From an uncultured Bacteroidales bacterium (lineage in GTDB: Bacteria; Bacteroidota; Bacteroidia; Bacteroidales; Bacteroidaceae): a stretch of DNA of 49,535 nucleotides. The notes under the pieces are model-generated. The model was not told the origin of the DNA. It saw only the letters and a program-made list of their open reading frames with translations, and made no database searches. The stretch's first letter is position 1; every line of letters begins with the position of its first letter. Where the stretch lies: contig CACZXN010000014.1 of assembly GCA_902785075.1 (NCBI GenBank), positions 1 through 49,535 of the forward strand, written 5' to 3'. Made by a program: the position numbers and the translations under genes. Shown here one piece after another: positions 18,706 through 27,493 of this stretch.

Positions 18706-19528
18706 AGTAGATTTTGGTGTCTATCTTGACGGAGGAGAGACTGGTGACATCCTTTTACCAAAACGCTATGTTCCCAACGATTGCAAAATTGGTGATGTAG
18801 TAGATGTCTTTTTGTATCTTGACAACGAAGAACGATTGATAGCAACAACAGAGCATCCATTGGTGGAGGTCGGACAATTTGCCTTCTTAGAGGTGAAATG
18901 GGTCAACCAATTTGGGGCATTCATGGATTGGGGGTTAATGAAAGACCTATTCTGCCCATTTAAAGAACAAAAAATGCGTATGCAACAAGGAAAAAGCTAT
19001 GTTGTGTACTGTTATATTGATACACTTACCTCACGAATTGTAGCATCAGCAAAGGTCGAGAAATTCTTTGCGAAAGAGCCTCCAACATATAAAGTAGGGG
19101 ATATGGTGGAAGTAATGATTCAACAGAAAACTGATCTAGGATTTAAAGCAATCGTTGAAGGACGATATGGAGGACTCATTTATCAAAACGAATTATTCCG
19201 AGAAATACATACAGGTGACAAGCTAACTGCTTATGTAAAGACTATTCGCCCAGACGGAAAACTTGACATCTCACTGCAACATCAAGGTATGCAACATGTA
19301 ATGGATTTTTCAGAACAGCTCTATCAATACTTGCGAAACGACGAGAATGGTTTTTGTCCCTTTCATGATAAAAGTCCGGCTGAAGAAATTTATGCAGCAT
19401 TCAAAGTTAGCAAGAAGACATTCAAAAAAGCGGTAGGTGATTTGTATAAACGCAACATTATTACCCTAAAAACTGATGGGATTTATTTAACTGACGAAGG
19501 ACGAATTACAGGTCTAATTGAGGACTAA
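18644..19528 (+). CDS. cvfB: CvfB-like S1 RNA-binding protein
   Basis: The protein has 294 residues. Its start region ([21 protein letters not shown]) aligns by eye with the N-terminus of CvfB/YitL proteins, so the ATG at 18644 inside the upstream gene is credible. Tandem S1-like domains occupy about 5-215; the last has [21 protein letters not shown]-terminal winged-helix domain (about 225-294) has [21 protein letters not shown]. CvfB affects virulence-gene expression in Staphylococcus and binds RNA; here the role is inferred as RNA-linked regulation. It overlaps the ATPase gene by 62 bases in a different frame, which suggests translational coupling. Confidence 0.88.
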   Translation: MKITKPSIRLGKRNQLTVLREVDFGVYLDGGETGDILLPKRYVPNDCKIGDVVDVFLYLDNEERLIATTEHPLVEVGQFAFLEVKWVNQFGAFMDWGLMKDLFCPFKEQKMRMQQGKSYVVYCYIDTLTSRIVASAKVEKFFAKEPPTYKVGDMVEVMIQQKTDLGFKAIVEGRYGGLIYQNELFREIHTGDKLTAYVKTIRPDGKLDISLQHQGMQHVMDFSEQLYQYLRNDENGFCPFHDKSPAEEIYAAFKVSKKTFKKAVGDLYKRNIITLKTDGIYLTDEGRITGLIED

Positions 19529-19651
19529 AAATTCGATGAAATCGCCCTTTTCGTCAATCTTTTCGTGTTTTTTTGGCAAAAAACCGCCAAAAGAACTATT
19601 TTCCCATATAATATGACGAGTTTACCGACACTTTAACTTTGGTAATATTCG

Positions 19652-19659
19652 TAACTTTG
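19652..19659 (+). promoter_or_regulatory. -7 box (TAACTTTG) for the RNA gene
   Basis: TAACTTTG fits TAnnTTTG. A second copy of the same 8-mer lies at 19634-19641, 18 bases upstream, giving a tandem pair. No open frame follows for over 250 bases, only the structured region. Confidence 0.65.
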
Positions 19660-19660
19660 C

Positions 19661-19929
19661 ACCGTGAAAGAAATAATAGGATAGTGTTTGTAAAAAAGCA
19701 TTAAGCATTAAGCAAAAAGTTTTCATAATAATTAAGTTAGACTGGTTAATAGTTAAGTATGGATTTATTAATGCTTGTTCGGTATCCGGGAGGATTCCGA
19801 ACAAGCAGAATCCAAAAAACAAAAAATGAATTCAGAGAAATAATACAATATATACTTGTACTCTCTTACTATCTATTACACTACTAATCTATGAATCCAA
19901 TAGAAAGACCGACGGTTAGTCGGTCTTTT
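19661..19929 (+). ncRNA. Candidate structured non-coding RNA, about 265 nt (6S-like rod shape)
   Basis: A promoter box at 19652 precedes and a strong terminator at 19904-19929 closes this gene-free stretch. Near the ends, TAATAG(G)ATAGT (about 19674-19685) can pair with ACTATCTATTA, about 19869-19879, with one bulged G, closing a long rod. The middle has a strong hairpin: TGCTTGTTCGG (19772-19782) with CCGAACAAGCA (19797-19807). Inside it ATCC / GGAT pairs across a T-T mismatch, and TGGATT (19760-19765) with AATCCA (19809-19814) extends the base. A long rod with a closing stem recalls 6S RNA, but no sequence match was possible here. Small frames inside are not credible genes. Confidence 0.6.
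19904..19929. terminator. Strong terminator, probably bidirectional
   Basis: The stem AAAGACCGAC / GTCGGTCTTT (10 bp, 19904-19913 / 19919-19928) has loop GGTTA and a T run on the plus strand. It ends the RNA gene. On the minus strand it lies 8 bases past the ybeY stop and could end that operon as well. Confidence 0.85.
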
Positions 19930-19936
19930 ATTTTAT

Positions 19937-20368
19937 CTATAAAGTTTTCAAGGTTGCAAGCGCTTTATTCTCAGCTGCTTCCATAATAGCTCGCTCACCT
20001 GGTCCCTTGTCATTAATGCCACAAAGGTGTAAAATTCCATGAATGATGACGCGATGAAGTTCTTCCTGATATTCTGTACCCTGTTGCTTAGAATTTGAAG
20101 CAACAGTATCCAAGCTGATAAATATATCGCCTCTTATCGTATGACTGAGCGAATCATCAAACGTAATGATATCCGTGTAATAATCGTGTTGTAGATATTG
20201 ACGGTTTACTTCAAGAATCTTAGCGTCGTCACAGAAAATATACGCAATTTCTCCGACAATCCGCCCATAGGATTCGGCTACAACTTCAATCCATTTCTTT
20301 ATTTTCTGACAGTCAATATCTGGGAAGGAGACACTATCATTTTGAAAGCAGATCTTCATAGTCATCAC
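19937..20368 (-). CDS. ybeY: Endoribonuclease YbeY (16S rRNA maturation)
   Basis: The family core is clear: YIFCDDAKILEVNRQYL, then YYTDIITF, GDIFIS and the metal motif HGILHLCGIND with H110 and H114. In E. coli a third His follows at +10 from the first; here the residue is D120, a change I believe is usual in Bacteroidetes. The protein has 143 residues from 20368; ATGs at 20365 and 20359 are equally possible, the last giving the family-like start MKICF. It matures the 3' end of 16S rRNA and supports ribosome quality control. It overlaps the protease gene by about 30 bases and is last in the operon. Confidence 0.93.
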   Translation of the reverse strand: MMTMKICFQNDSVSFPDIDCQKIKKWIEVVAESYGRIVGEIAYIFCDDAKILEVNRQYLQHDYYTDIITFDDSLSHTIRGDIFISLDTVASNSKQQGTEYQEELHRVIIHGILHLCGINDKGPGERAIMEAAENKALATLKTL

Positions 20369-21941
20369 GTTTAATGGTAGCTATACCCTTTAGATAGATG
20401 TTGTTTGACCCATTCGAGATCTGATAATACTCATTCATTTCCCACAAATCACGTGCAAGCAACGCTTTCATCTGCAGTTTCAGCATGGGTAGTGATTTCT
20501 CAAGAATAGAATCATTATACTCAACCTTTGCTTTTTTAGCATTGTCGAGCAACATATCCATTAGTTCCTGTGTAATTTCATAGTTCTGGTTGAAACTGTC
20601 GAATGTGCTATATTGTTTCAGCAATTTCTTTCGGTTCTTGTCGATGAATTTCAAGCAGGCTTGTGGTATGCAGCTTTTGGCTAATAATTCTCGATGGAAT
20701 CGTGTATATTGAGCAGTATCAAGCGTAACATATACATCGGGCATTATGCCACCACCACCATAAACCGTACGTTGATTTTTCAGCGTCTTGAATTTCAAAG
20801 AATCAGCAAAGTGTATACTATCAGGATTGGTCAACTCACCACTATTGAGACGCTCAAGCATATCTTTGTTGTAATCATCACCTTTACCTTTCACATAAGG
20901 TTTCTGAATACAGCGTCCTGAAGGGCTGTAATAATGAGCTGTGGTCAATCTGATCATCGAACCGTCTGGCATATTGATGGCACGCTGAACCAACCCCTTT
21001 CCAAATGAACGTCGTCCGATAACCAACCCTCTATCGTGATCTTGGATAGCACCCGAAACAATCTCAGATGCAGATGCTGTGTAGCTGTCAATAAGCACAA
21101 CAACTCTACCCTTGCGGAACACACCATTTCCATCTGCTAAGAAGTTCTGGCGTGGCATTATACGCCCTTCGGTAAACACGATTAAATCGCCCTTTTCTAG
21201 GAATTCATTGCTGATTCTAACAGCTGCCTCCAGATAACCGCCTCCATTTCCCTGAAGATCTAAAACCATATCTTGCATACCATGATCCTGAAGCATACGA
21301 ACAGCACTCTTGAATTCTTCGTGGGTTTTTGCACCAAAATTATTAATACGAATATACCCCGTCGTCTCGTCTATCATATACTTTGCATCAATCGAGTACA
21401 CAGGAATCGTATCTCGAGTCACAATAAACGTATTGAGTCCTTTGACTCCCTGACGCATGACTCCCAAACGGACTTTTGATCCTTTTGGACCACGCAACTT
21501 ACGCTTTATGTCATCCGTCGTCAGTTTCTGTCCGGCTATTGATGTATCATTAACGGTGATGATGCGGTCACCGGCTATTATACCAACTTTCTCGGATGGT
21601 CCACCACTAACAGGTTGAATGACAACCAACGTATCCTCTACCATATTGTATTGAACACCAATACCTTCGAAGTTTCCTTCCAATGGTTCTGTTAATGCCT
21701 TTACTTCTTTAGCTGGCGTATAGGCAGAATGAGGGTCTAGCTGATTCAGCATGCCCCTTATTGCATCTTCGACCAGTTTGTCTTCATCCACATCTTCAAC
21801 ATATAATTGATTGATGCGTGCTTCGGCCAATATCAGTTTCTGCAATGGGATAGCTGCTAATGGATTATTATTTTCATTTCGGTCTTGAGCCACTGCAACA
21901 ATAGATACAAGCCAGGCTGCTAAAACGATGATCTGCTTCAT
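20337..21941 (-). CDS. S41-family C-terminal processing peptidase
   Basis: The protein has 534 residues with a signal peptide (MKQIIVLAAWLVSIVAVA). A PDZ domain covers about 85-170 (EGIGVQYN, GDRIITVND). The protease core carries the Ser-Lys dyad S290 (YTASASE) and K315 (RSFGKGLVQ), with the expected 25-residue spacing. GNGGGYLEAAV forms the oxyanion-side loop. Such proteases trim C-termini of exported proteins in the periplasm. A C-terminal helical extension (about 400-534) is usual for Bacteroidetes members. It lies 12 bases after coaD and overlaps ybeY. Confidence 0.95.
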   Translation of the reverse strand: MKQIIVLAAWLVSIVAVAQDRNENNNPLAAIPLQKLILAEARINQLYVEDVDEDKLVEDAIRGMLNQLDPHSAYTPAKEVKALTEPLEGNFEGIGVQYNMVEDTLVVIQPVSGGPSEKVGIIAGDRIITVNDTSIAGQKLTTDDIKRKLRGPKGSKVRLGVMRQGVKGLNTFIVTRDTIPVYSIDAKYMIDETTGYIRINNFGAKTHEEFKSAVRMLQDHGMQDMVLDLQGNGGGYLEAAVRISNEFLEKGDLIVFTEGRIMPRQNFLADGNGVFRKGRVVVLIDSYTASASEIVSGAIQDHDRGLVIGRRSFGKGLVQRAINMPDGSMIRLTTAHYYSPSGRCIQKPYVKGKGDDYNKDMLERLNSGELTNPDSIHFADSLKFKTLKNQRTVYGGGGIMPDVYVTLDTAQYTRFHRELLAKSCIPQACLKFIDKNRKKLLKQYSTFDSFNQNYEITQELMDMLLDNAKKAKVEYNDSILEKSLPMLKLQMKALLARDLWEMNEYYQISNGSNNIYLKGIATIKRDDYEDLLSK

Positions 21942-21953
21942 AGGAAATAGTGA

Positions 21954-22409
21954 TTAATGGGTCATAATGGGTAAAGGCAAAAACTGTGTGACATCTTTAC
22001 CACAGCTGATGAGTTCACGAATGATGCTTGAGCTGATATTTGCATACTGCTCCTCTGTAAAAAGTAATACTGTTTCAATGCCGGATAGCTGGCGATTCAC
22101 GTCGGCAATCTGACGCTCATATTCGAAGTCTTTCACATAACGTACACCCCGTACCAAAAAGTCGGCTCCTATACTCCGTGCAAAGTCTGTCGTCAACCCT
22201 TCATAATGAGTGACGGTGATTCGTGGATTATCAGCGAACACCTTATTTATATATATAATACGCTCATCCACGCTGAACATCGTTTGCTTATTAGCATTGA
22301 TTCCTATAGCAATAACGACTTCATCGGCAACGGAGAGTGTCCGATCAACTATTGACTTGTGCCCTAAGGTAAAGGGGTCAAATGTTCCTGCGAATAGTGC
22401 TTTGTGCAT
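21954..22409 (-). CDS. coaD: Phosphopantetheine adenylyltransferase
   Basis: The enzyme has 151 residues, close to the usual 160. The nucleotidyltransferase signature is GTFDPFTLGH (residues 8-17; TxGH). A late SSSIIREL motif matches the ISSS(L/I)(V/I)RE motif of the family. It transfers AMP from ATP to 4'-phosphopantetheine, the fourth step of CoA synthesis in the cytoplasm. It starts 3 bases after the topoisomerase gene and precedes the S41 protease by 12 bases. Confidence 0.96.
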   Translation of the reverse strand: MHKALFAGTFDPFTLGHKSIVDRTLSVADEVVIAIGINANKQTMFSVDERIIYINKVFADNPRITVTHYEGLTTDFARSIGADFLVRGVRYVKDFEYERQIADVNRQLSGIETVLLFTEEQYANISSSIIRELISCGKDVTQFLPLPIMTH

Positions 22410-22412
22410 ATA

Positions 22413-24416
22413 TTATTCCTCCTCTGTCATTTCTGTGTCAGCTTCGGGCTTGTCTTCTTCAAACACTAGATTATTAATGATAAAATTCTGGCGCTCCATC
22501 GTGTTCTTGCCCATATAATATTCCAACAATTCTTGTACCTTATCGGTCTTCTTCAAGGTAACTTGCTCCAATCTCATGTCGGGACCAATAAAATTCTTGA
22601 ATTCCTCGGGCGAAATCTCACCCAAACCTTTAAATCGTGTAATTTCTGGTTCTGGGCTCAATGCTTGGATGGCATTCACACGCTCGTCTTCAGAATAGCA
22701 ATAGATGGTGATGAAGTCGCCTTTATCTTCAGGGTGTTCCTTCTGATAGGCCTCAAGGATAGGTTTCTTAATGCGTTTCTTTCTGTTTCGAACTCTGAAC
22801 AGTGGAGTTTGTAGTATTTGCACATGTCCTTTCTTTACCAATTCAGGAAAGAACTGCAGGAAGAACGTGATCATCAGTAGACGTATATGCATACCATCCA
22901 CATCGGCATCGGTTGCGACAATCACTTTATTATATCGCAGTCCATCGATACCATCTTCTATATTGAGTGCCGCTTGTAGCAAATTGAATTCTTCATTCTC
23001 GTACACCACTTTTTTGGTTAGTCCATAGGTGTTGAGCGGCTTACCACGAAGTGAGAACACAGCTTGTGTCTCAACATCACGGCTCTTGGTGATGCTACCG
23101 CTGGCTGAGTCTCCCTCTGTGATGAAGATGCAACTGTCTTCTTTCTTGTCGCCCTTGGCATCATTGAGATGAATGCGGCAGTCGCGCAATTTTCGATTGT
23201 GGAGGTTGGCTTTCTTGGCACGCTCGCGAGCCAGTTTGGTCACACCTGCTATCGCTTTGCGGTCGCGCTCGTTATCCTGTATCTTCTGTTGTATCACATC
23301 AGCCACATCGAGATTTTTATGCAGGTAGTTATCGACCTCTGTCTTGACGAAATCTCCAATAAACTTATTCACGCTGATACCACCATTAGGTTCCATCGTC
23401 AGCGAGCCGAGTTTGATTTTAGTTTGGCTTTCAAATTGCGGTTCCTGAATATTAATAGCTATAGCTGCAACGATGCCGTTACGGATATCTCCATATTCAT
23501 AGTTTTTGTTGAAAAACTCCTTAATGGTTCGGGCTATGTGTTCCTTAAAAGCACTTTGGTGTGTACCTCCCTGAATGGTGTGCTGTCCATTCACAAACGA
23601 ATGATACTCTTCACCGTATTGCTGATTGGTATGGGTAAACGCAATCTCTATGTCTTCGCCTTTCAGGTGAACGATTTCGTAAAGAGGGTTGGTGTCCATC
23701 GTATCTTCCAGCAAATCTTTCAATCCATTTCGGCTTGTAATACGCCGATTGTTGTAGTAAATCTCTAAGCCAGTATTCAGATAGGTATAGTTGCGTAGCA
23801 TTGTCTCCACGAACTCTGTCTGGAATTTATAGTTCAAGAACAGGGTGTTATCTGGCTCGAAGAAAATATATGTACCCGTTTCCTCGTTCGAATCTTCTGT
23901 TATGTCGCTTTGTAATACACCTCGTTGGAATTTGGCAATACGAACCTTTCCCTCGCGATAGCTTCGCACTTCAAAGTTCGAGCTAAGGGCATTTACCGCT
24001 TTCGTTCCGACTCCGTTCAATCCCACACTCTTCTTGAATGCTTTCGAGTCGTACTTTCCACCCGTGTTGAGCATGCTGACTGCCTCAATCATCTTACCCT
24101 GAGGTATTCCTCGCCCAAAGTCTCTTACACTCACGGCTTTGTCTTCTATGATTTCTATTTCGATACGCTTTCCTGCGTTCATTTTGAACTCGTCGATTGA
24201 GTTGTCAATGATTTCCTTCAACAAGACATAAATACCATCTTCTGCATGAGAACCATCTCCTAAACGTCCGATATACATACCAGGACGAGTGCGAACATGG
24301 TCCATATCGCTCAAATGGCGTATGTTATCGTCGTTATATTCTACCGTTCCATTCGTTTCTCCATCAACTGATGGGAGAGGAGCATTTACGTTGTCTTTAT
24401 TTTGTTTTACTGCCAT
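22413..24416 (-). CDS. parE: DNA topoisomerase IV subunit B (GyrB/ParE family)
   Basis: The protein has 667 residues. The GHKL ATPase domain shows [19 protein letters not shown] and [14 protein letters not shown]. The transducer domain carries [12 protein letters not shown]. The TOPRIM domain has [10 protein letters not shown] and [10 protein letters not shown], and a C-terminal GyrB tail has [13 protein letters not shown]. Length and motifs fit topoisomerase IV subunit B more than gyrase B, but family assignment by eye is not certain. It decatenates daughter chromosomes together with a ParC partner, which is not in this window. It lies 9 bases after the acetyltransferase and 3 before coaD. 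Confidence 0.92.
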   Translation of the reverse strand: MAVKQNKDNVNAPLPSVDGETNGTVEYNDDNIRHLSDMDHVRTRPGMYIGRLGDGSHAEDGIYVLLKEIIDNSIDEFKMNAGKRIEIEIIEDKAVSVRDFGRGIPQGKMIEAVSMLNTGGKYDSKAFKKSVGLNGVGTKAVNALSSNFEVRSYREGKVRIAKFQRGVLQSDITEDSNEETGTYIFFEPDNTLFLNYKFQTEFVETMLRNYTYLNTGLEIYYNNRRITSRNGLKDLLEDTMDTNPLYEIVHLKGEDIEIAFTHTNQQYGEEYHSFVNGQHTIQGGTHQSAFKEHIARTIKEFFNKNYEYGDIRNGIVAAIAINIQEPQFESQTKIKLGSLTMEPNGGISVNKFIGDFVKTEVDNYLHKNLDVADVIQQKIQDNERDRKAIAGVTKLARERAKKANLHNRKLRDCRIHLNDAKGDKKEDSCIFITEGDSASGSITKSRDVETQAVFSLRGKPLNTYGLTKKVVYENEEFNLLQAALNIEDGIDGLRYNKVIVATDADVDGMHIRLLMITFFLQFFPELVKKGHVQILQTPLFRVRNRKKRIKKPILEAYQKEHPEDKGDFITIYCYSEDERVNAIQALSPEPEITRFKGLGEISPEEFKNFIGPDMRLEQVTLKKTDKVQELLEYYMGKNTMERQNFIINNLVFEEDKPEADTEMTEEE

Positions 24417-24425
24417 TCTTGATGA

Positions 24426-25568
24426 TTAATTACCAATTGTCTTCTTATAACATCTTCTACGTTTATGCTGACGACGTTCAAAATAAATCCATTGCGACTG
24501 TACCTTTGAGTTGACTTCCAATTCGGGGTTTGTCTCTACATACTTATACCCTTCCGAAATAAAGAGTGGAAGCAAATCATAGAATAACACGGCATTGATG
24601 CCTTTTCCCTGATATTCTGGCAACAAACCGACAAGCATGAGGTCGAGTGTATCGGGTTTCTTCCATTTCAATGCCTTCAACAGATGGAACCATCCGAAAG
24701 GCAACAGTTTGCCATGAGCCTTCTGAAGGGCTTTCGACAATGACGGCATAGATATACCTACGCAGATTAATTTTCCGTTTGCATCTGTGATGAGCGAAAC
24801 CAACTTCAAATCGATGAACGGGATGTATTGCTTGATATATTGGTCTATCTGACGTTCTGTCATTTCGGAGTAGCCAAACAGTGGTTTAAATGCTTCGTTG
24901 ATGACCTGAAATATCTCACGGCCATATTCCTTCTTCAATTTTGAGCGTGAGGTATATTTCTTGATTTGAAGACCGTACTTCTCCATCACAATTTTTGCAA
25001 TGCGAGTCAATCGTTCGGGAACTCCCGTCTCGCGTGGAACGGTCATCAGCAATTCAATCCAATCGGCATCTTTCTCAAAACCAAGAGCCTCAATATGCTG
25101 GGGATAATAGGGATAATTGTAGATAGTAGCGTTCGTGCTCAGTTCTTCAAAACCTTCGACCAACATGCCTTCTGCGTCCATATCGGTAAATCCCAGAGGT
25201 CCCTGAATGGTATCCATTCCTCTATCCTTCCCCCACGCGGATACTGCGTTAATCAGGGCTTTGCTGACTGCTCTGTCGTCGATGAAATCAATATAACCAA
25301 ACCTCACCACTCGTTGTTCCCAGCGTTCGTTTGCACGCTTGTTGATGATACCTGCCACACGCCCCACAATCTTACCTTCTTTGTAGGCCAAATAATAGAC
25401 AGCATCACAGAACTCCATCGCCGGATTCTTGTCTGAGAAGGTATCCATCATATCCTCATAGATGTCTGGTACCGAATAGGGATTGTCCTTATACATTTCG
25501 TAATTGAAACGCACAAATTGCTTCAACTCCTTGCGACTTTCGACTTGCTTTATCGTTATTTCACTCAT
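24426..25568 (-). CDS. GNAT-like acetyltransferase domain protein
   Basis: The protein has 380 residues. The C-terminal part shows an acetyl-CoA fold pattern, with LMLVGLLPEYQGKGINAVLF matching the Q/R-x-x-G-x-G/A loop, and a following YKYVETNPELEVN. The N-terminal half carries a second GNAT-like region (GKIVGRVAGIINKRANE) with the motif QGPLGFTDMDAEGMLVEGF. Proteins of this layout are widely conserved in Bacteroidetes; the substrate is not known to me. It is first in an operon with parE, coaD, the S41 protease and ybeY, with a promoter at 25621. Confidence 0.75.
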   Translation of the reverse strand: MSEITIKQVESRKELKQFVRFNYEMYKDNPYSVPDIYEDMMDTFSDKNPAMEFCDAVYYLAYKEGKIVGRVAGIINKRANERWEQRVVRFGYIDFIDDRAVSKALINAVSAWGKDRGMDTIQGPLGFTDMDAEGMLVEGFEELSTNATIYNYPYYPQHIEALGFEKDADWIELLMTVPRETGVPERLTRIAKIVMEKYGLQIKKYTSRSKLKKEYGREIFQVINEAFKPLFGYSEMTERQIDQYIKQYIPFIDLKLVSLITDANGKLICVGISMPSLSKALQKAHGKLLPFGWFHLLKALKWKKPDTLDLMLVGLLPEYQGKGINAVLFYDLLPLFISEGYKYVETNPELEVNSKVQSQWIYFERRQHKRRRCYKKTIGN

Positions 25569-25594
25569 ATCATTCTATTAGAAAATACAATTGT

Positions 25595-25609
25595 TGCATG
25601 CTGCATGCA
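25595..25609. promoter_or_regulatory. 15-bp odd palindrome TGCATGC-T-GCATGCA, possible operator
   Basis: A perfect inverted repeat of 7 bp flanks one central base. It lies just downstream of the -7 box at 25621, near the expected transcription start of the acetyltransferase operon. A one-base loop makes it a poor RNA hairpin and a better candidate for a dimeric repressor site. Confidence 0.45.
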
Positions 25610-25620
25610 CAAAGAATGAG

Positions 25621-25652
25621 CAAAGATACATTTTTTTTTGTAAATAGCCAAA
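25621..25652 (-). promoter_or_regulatory. Promoter of the acetyltransferase-parE-coaD-S41-ybeY operon
   Basis: The minus strand reads TTTG (25649-25652), 20 bases, then TATCTTTG (25621-25628). This is close to the Bacteroidetes TTTG-N19-TAnnTTTG consensus and is the best promoter match in the window. Confidence 0.8.
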
Positions 25653-25688
25653 TAAAAACGCAAAAAACTATCTATAACGCCTTTTCCT

Positions 25689-27356
25689 TCAACCGATTCC
25701 CTCTATAATCTGTTCCAAAGTGATGGTTGAATCGTCAATGCCAAAGCCATTTTTTTTCAAAGTCGACTTACGTTTCTTGACAGCATCGACACTGATATGG
25801 AAGATGTCGGCTATGATCTTGTTTTTCACTTTCATCCGGGTCAGGATACACATCTTAATATCTTCTTCTTCGAAGTCTTTGTGTTCCTGACGTAGTTTGC
25901 TGACGAAGTTGTTCTCTGAGGCATTGAGCAAATCTTCTATTTCCTGCCAAGTTTCATTGGTCAGGCGAACATTATTATTGCCATTTATCAAATTTGCCTT
26001 GACCTCCGACACATGAGCTACAAAGTACTTTTGCAGCAAAGCAAGAGTGATGCTTTTCTGATGTATCAATTTTTGGTCATTCTCGTGTTGCCGCTTCTGT
26101 TCCTCGACATACATGTTGTGCGTTTCTATCTCATGCTTTCGCTTCATCAGGTAAGCCTGGCGACGAAGGCGACTTGTTCGACGATGATAGAAAATGAAGA
26201 ACACCAGAAACAGCAGGATGACCACTATCCAAGTAATCAGCATCCATTTCTGGTGCGATAGTTTCTCCTCTTGGTGCTCTCGCTTAATGACGTCATGATA
26301 GTAGTCGTCCTTCGCTTTTTGGATGTTATGCACTACATTATTGGTGACGAAGACGATGGAATCGGCATAAATTCGTGCTGATGCTGTGTCGTTTTCGAGA
26401 ATGGCAATCTTACATAGGTTCTGATAAACTGCCACATTCTCCATTTTATCTGCCGACTTGATATTCAAGAACGCCTCTTTTGCCTGCTCCAACGAATCTT
26501 GGGCCATATAGCTGATCGCCAAAATAAAATTGGCAGATGAGTTGGTAAAACGATTCACCTCACCCATACCTTCTTTGGCAAGTTCCAATGATTTCTGATA
26601 GTCGCCTGAAAGGAAATACAACACTGATGCATAGCGCAGACAATCATATTTCTTCGCCTCCAACTTCTCCTTCACCGCGACTTCATACGCTTCGTTGATA
26701 CTTTCAAATGCCTTTTCCGACTCGCCTGATGCCATGTATCGATTGCTCAACATCATTAGAATATTGATGTAGTTAGCAGGCAAATCGTTACAAAGCTTAT
26801 AGGCTTCCAAGGCTTCTGTCATCAGACGTATTCCCTCTTTGGAATTACTTTGATACACGAGGATGCCCAGTCGATTCTTTGCTCTGTAATTGATAGGCCA
26901 GTTTTCGACCTTTTCCGAATACTTGATGGCTTCTCTAAACAAGTCTTCTGCTCGTTTAGAGTTGTGGCGAGTGTCCTCATAGATACCCATGTAATAGCAG
27001 CTCTGGGCATAGTGGAGCTGTGATTCGGAACGATGAAATGGCCATATTCCTCCTGTCGCTGCTTCTTTATAGTACTCGTATGCCGGACGAATGACACTAT
27101 CGGCCTTGATGCTGCGCAACCAAGTGACGTTTGTCATCGTACGAACCAACTTGTAATGAGCATCAGTTTCACGACTCACTGCGACCGATTGACTCAAAAC
27201 AGTATCAATTCGCTGCAACATCATATCTGCGCTGTCTGGATAGAGCGGCAGATACGCCTCAGCTCGATCCAGCAACTTCTCGACTTGTTCATCACTTGTA
27301 CAAGCAGCAAGAAACATGAGCAATAAACAACATAGCACTGTACGTTTCATCATCAT
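25689..27356 (-). CDS. Membrane-anchored TPR regulator with C-terminal helix-turn-helix-like region
   Basis: The protein has 555 residues. The N-terminus looks like a lipoprotein signal (LAAC, C19). TPR-like helical repeats fill about 25-330 (for example AEDLFREAIKYSEKVENWP and YQKSLELAKEGMGEV). One membrane helix follows (about 370-392, WIVVILLFLVFFIFY), then a basic coiled coil (about 395-445). The C-terminal region has an HTH-like pattern (MKVKNKIIADIFHISVDAVKKRK) resembling LuxR-type or sigma region 4 helices. This layout is common in Bacteroidetes and is thought to link periplasmic sensing to transcription. The target genes are unknown. The promoter box at 27365 is so close that the third ATG (27350) may be the true start. 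Confidence 0.8.
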   Translation of the reverse strand: MMMKRTVLCCLLLMFLAACTSDEQVEKLLDRAEAYLPLYPDSADMMLQRIDTVLSQSVAVSRETDAHYKLVRTMTNVTWLRSIKADSVIRPAYEYYKEAATGGIWPFHRSESQLHYAQSCYYMGIYEDTRHNSKRAEDLFREAIKYSEKVENWPINYRAKNRLGILVYQSNSKEGIRLMTEALEAYKLCNDLPANYINILMMLSNRYMASGESEKAFESINEAYEVAVKEKLEAKKYDCLRYASVLYFLSGDYQKSLELAKEGMGEVNRFTNSSANFILAISYMAQDSLEQAKEAFLNIKSADKMENVAVYQNLCKIAILENDTASARIYADSIVFVTNNVVHNIQKAKDDYYHDVIKREHQEEKLSHQKWMLITWIVVILLFLVFFIFYHRRTSRLRRQAYLMKRKHEIETHNMYVEEQKRQHENDQKLIHQKSITLALLQKYFVAHVSEVKANLINGNNNVRLTNETWQEIEDLLNASENNFVSKLRQEHKDFEEEDIKMCILTRMKVKNKIIADIFHISVDAVKKRKSTLKKNGFGIDDSTITLEQIIEGIG

Positions 27357-27364
27357 TCTTTTTG

Positions 27365-27372
27365 CAAAGATA
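27365..27372 (-). promoter_or_regulatory. -7 box (TATCTTTG) for the TPR regulator
   Basis: TATCTTTG on the minus strand ends 8 bases before the first ATG, so the transcript would have almost no leader. Confidence 0.6.
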
Positions 27373-27493
27373 TGATAGGGATCACACCTTATACTTTAAT
27401 TATATCGAGCGCTTGCCCAAATTGGACAAATTCCGAAACCTGAATTAAACGCTTGCACCAACTGGCGATTGTGTCAAATCGTTGATTGAGTTC

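Noticed and set aside
19622-19822. 66-codon minus-strand frame inside the RNA gene
   Set aside because: It runs antisense through the promoter and the central hairpin; composition is not protein-like.
23169-23768. 199-codon plus-strand frame
   Set aside because: Entirely antisense to parE, whose reading frame and motifs are clear.
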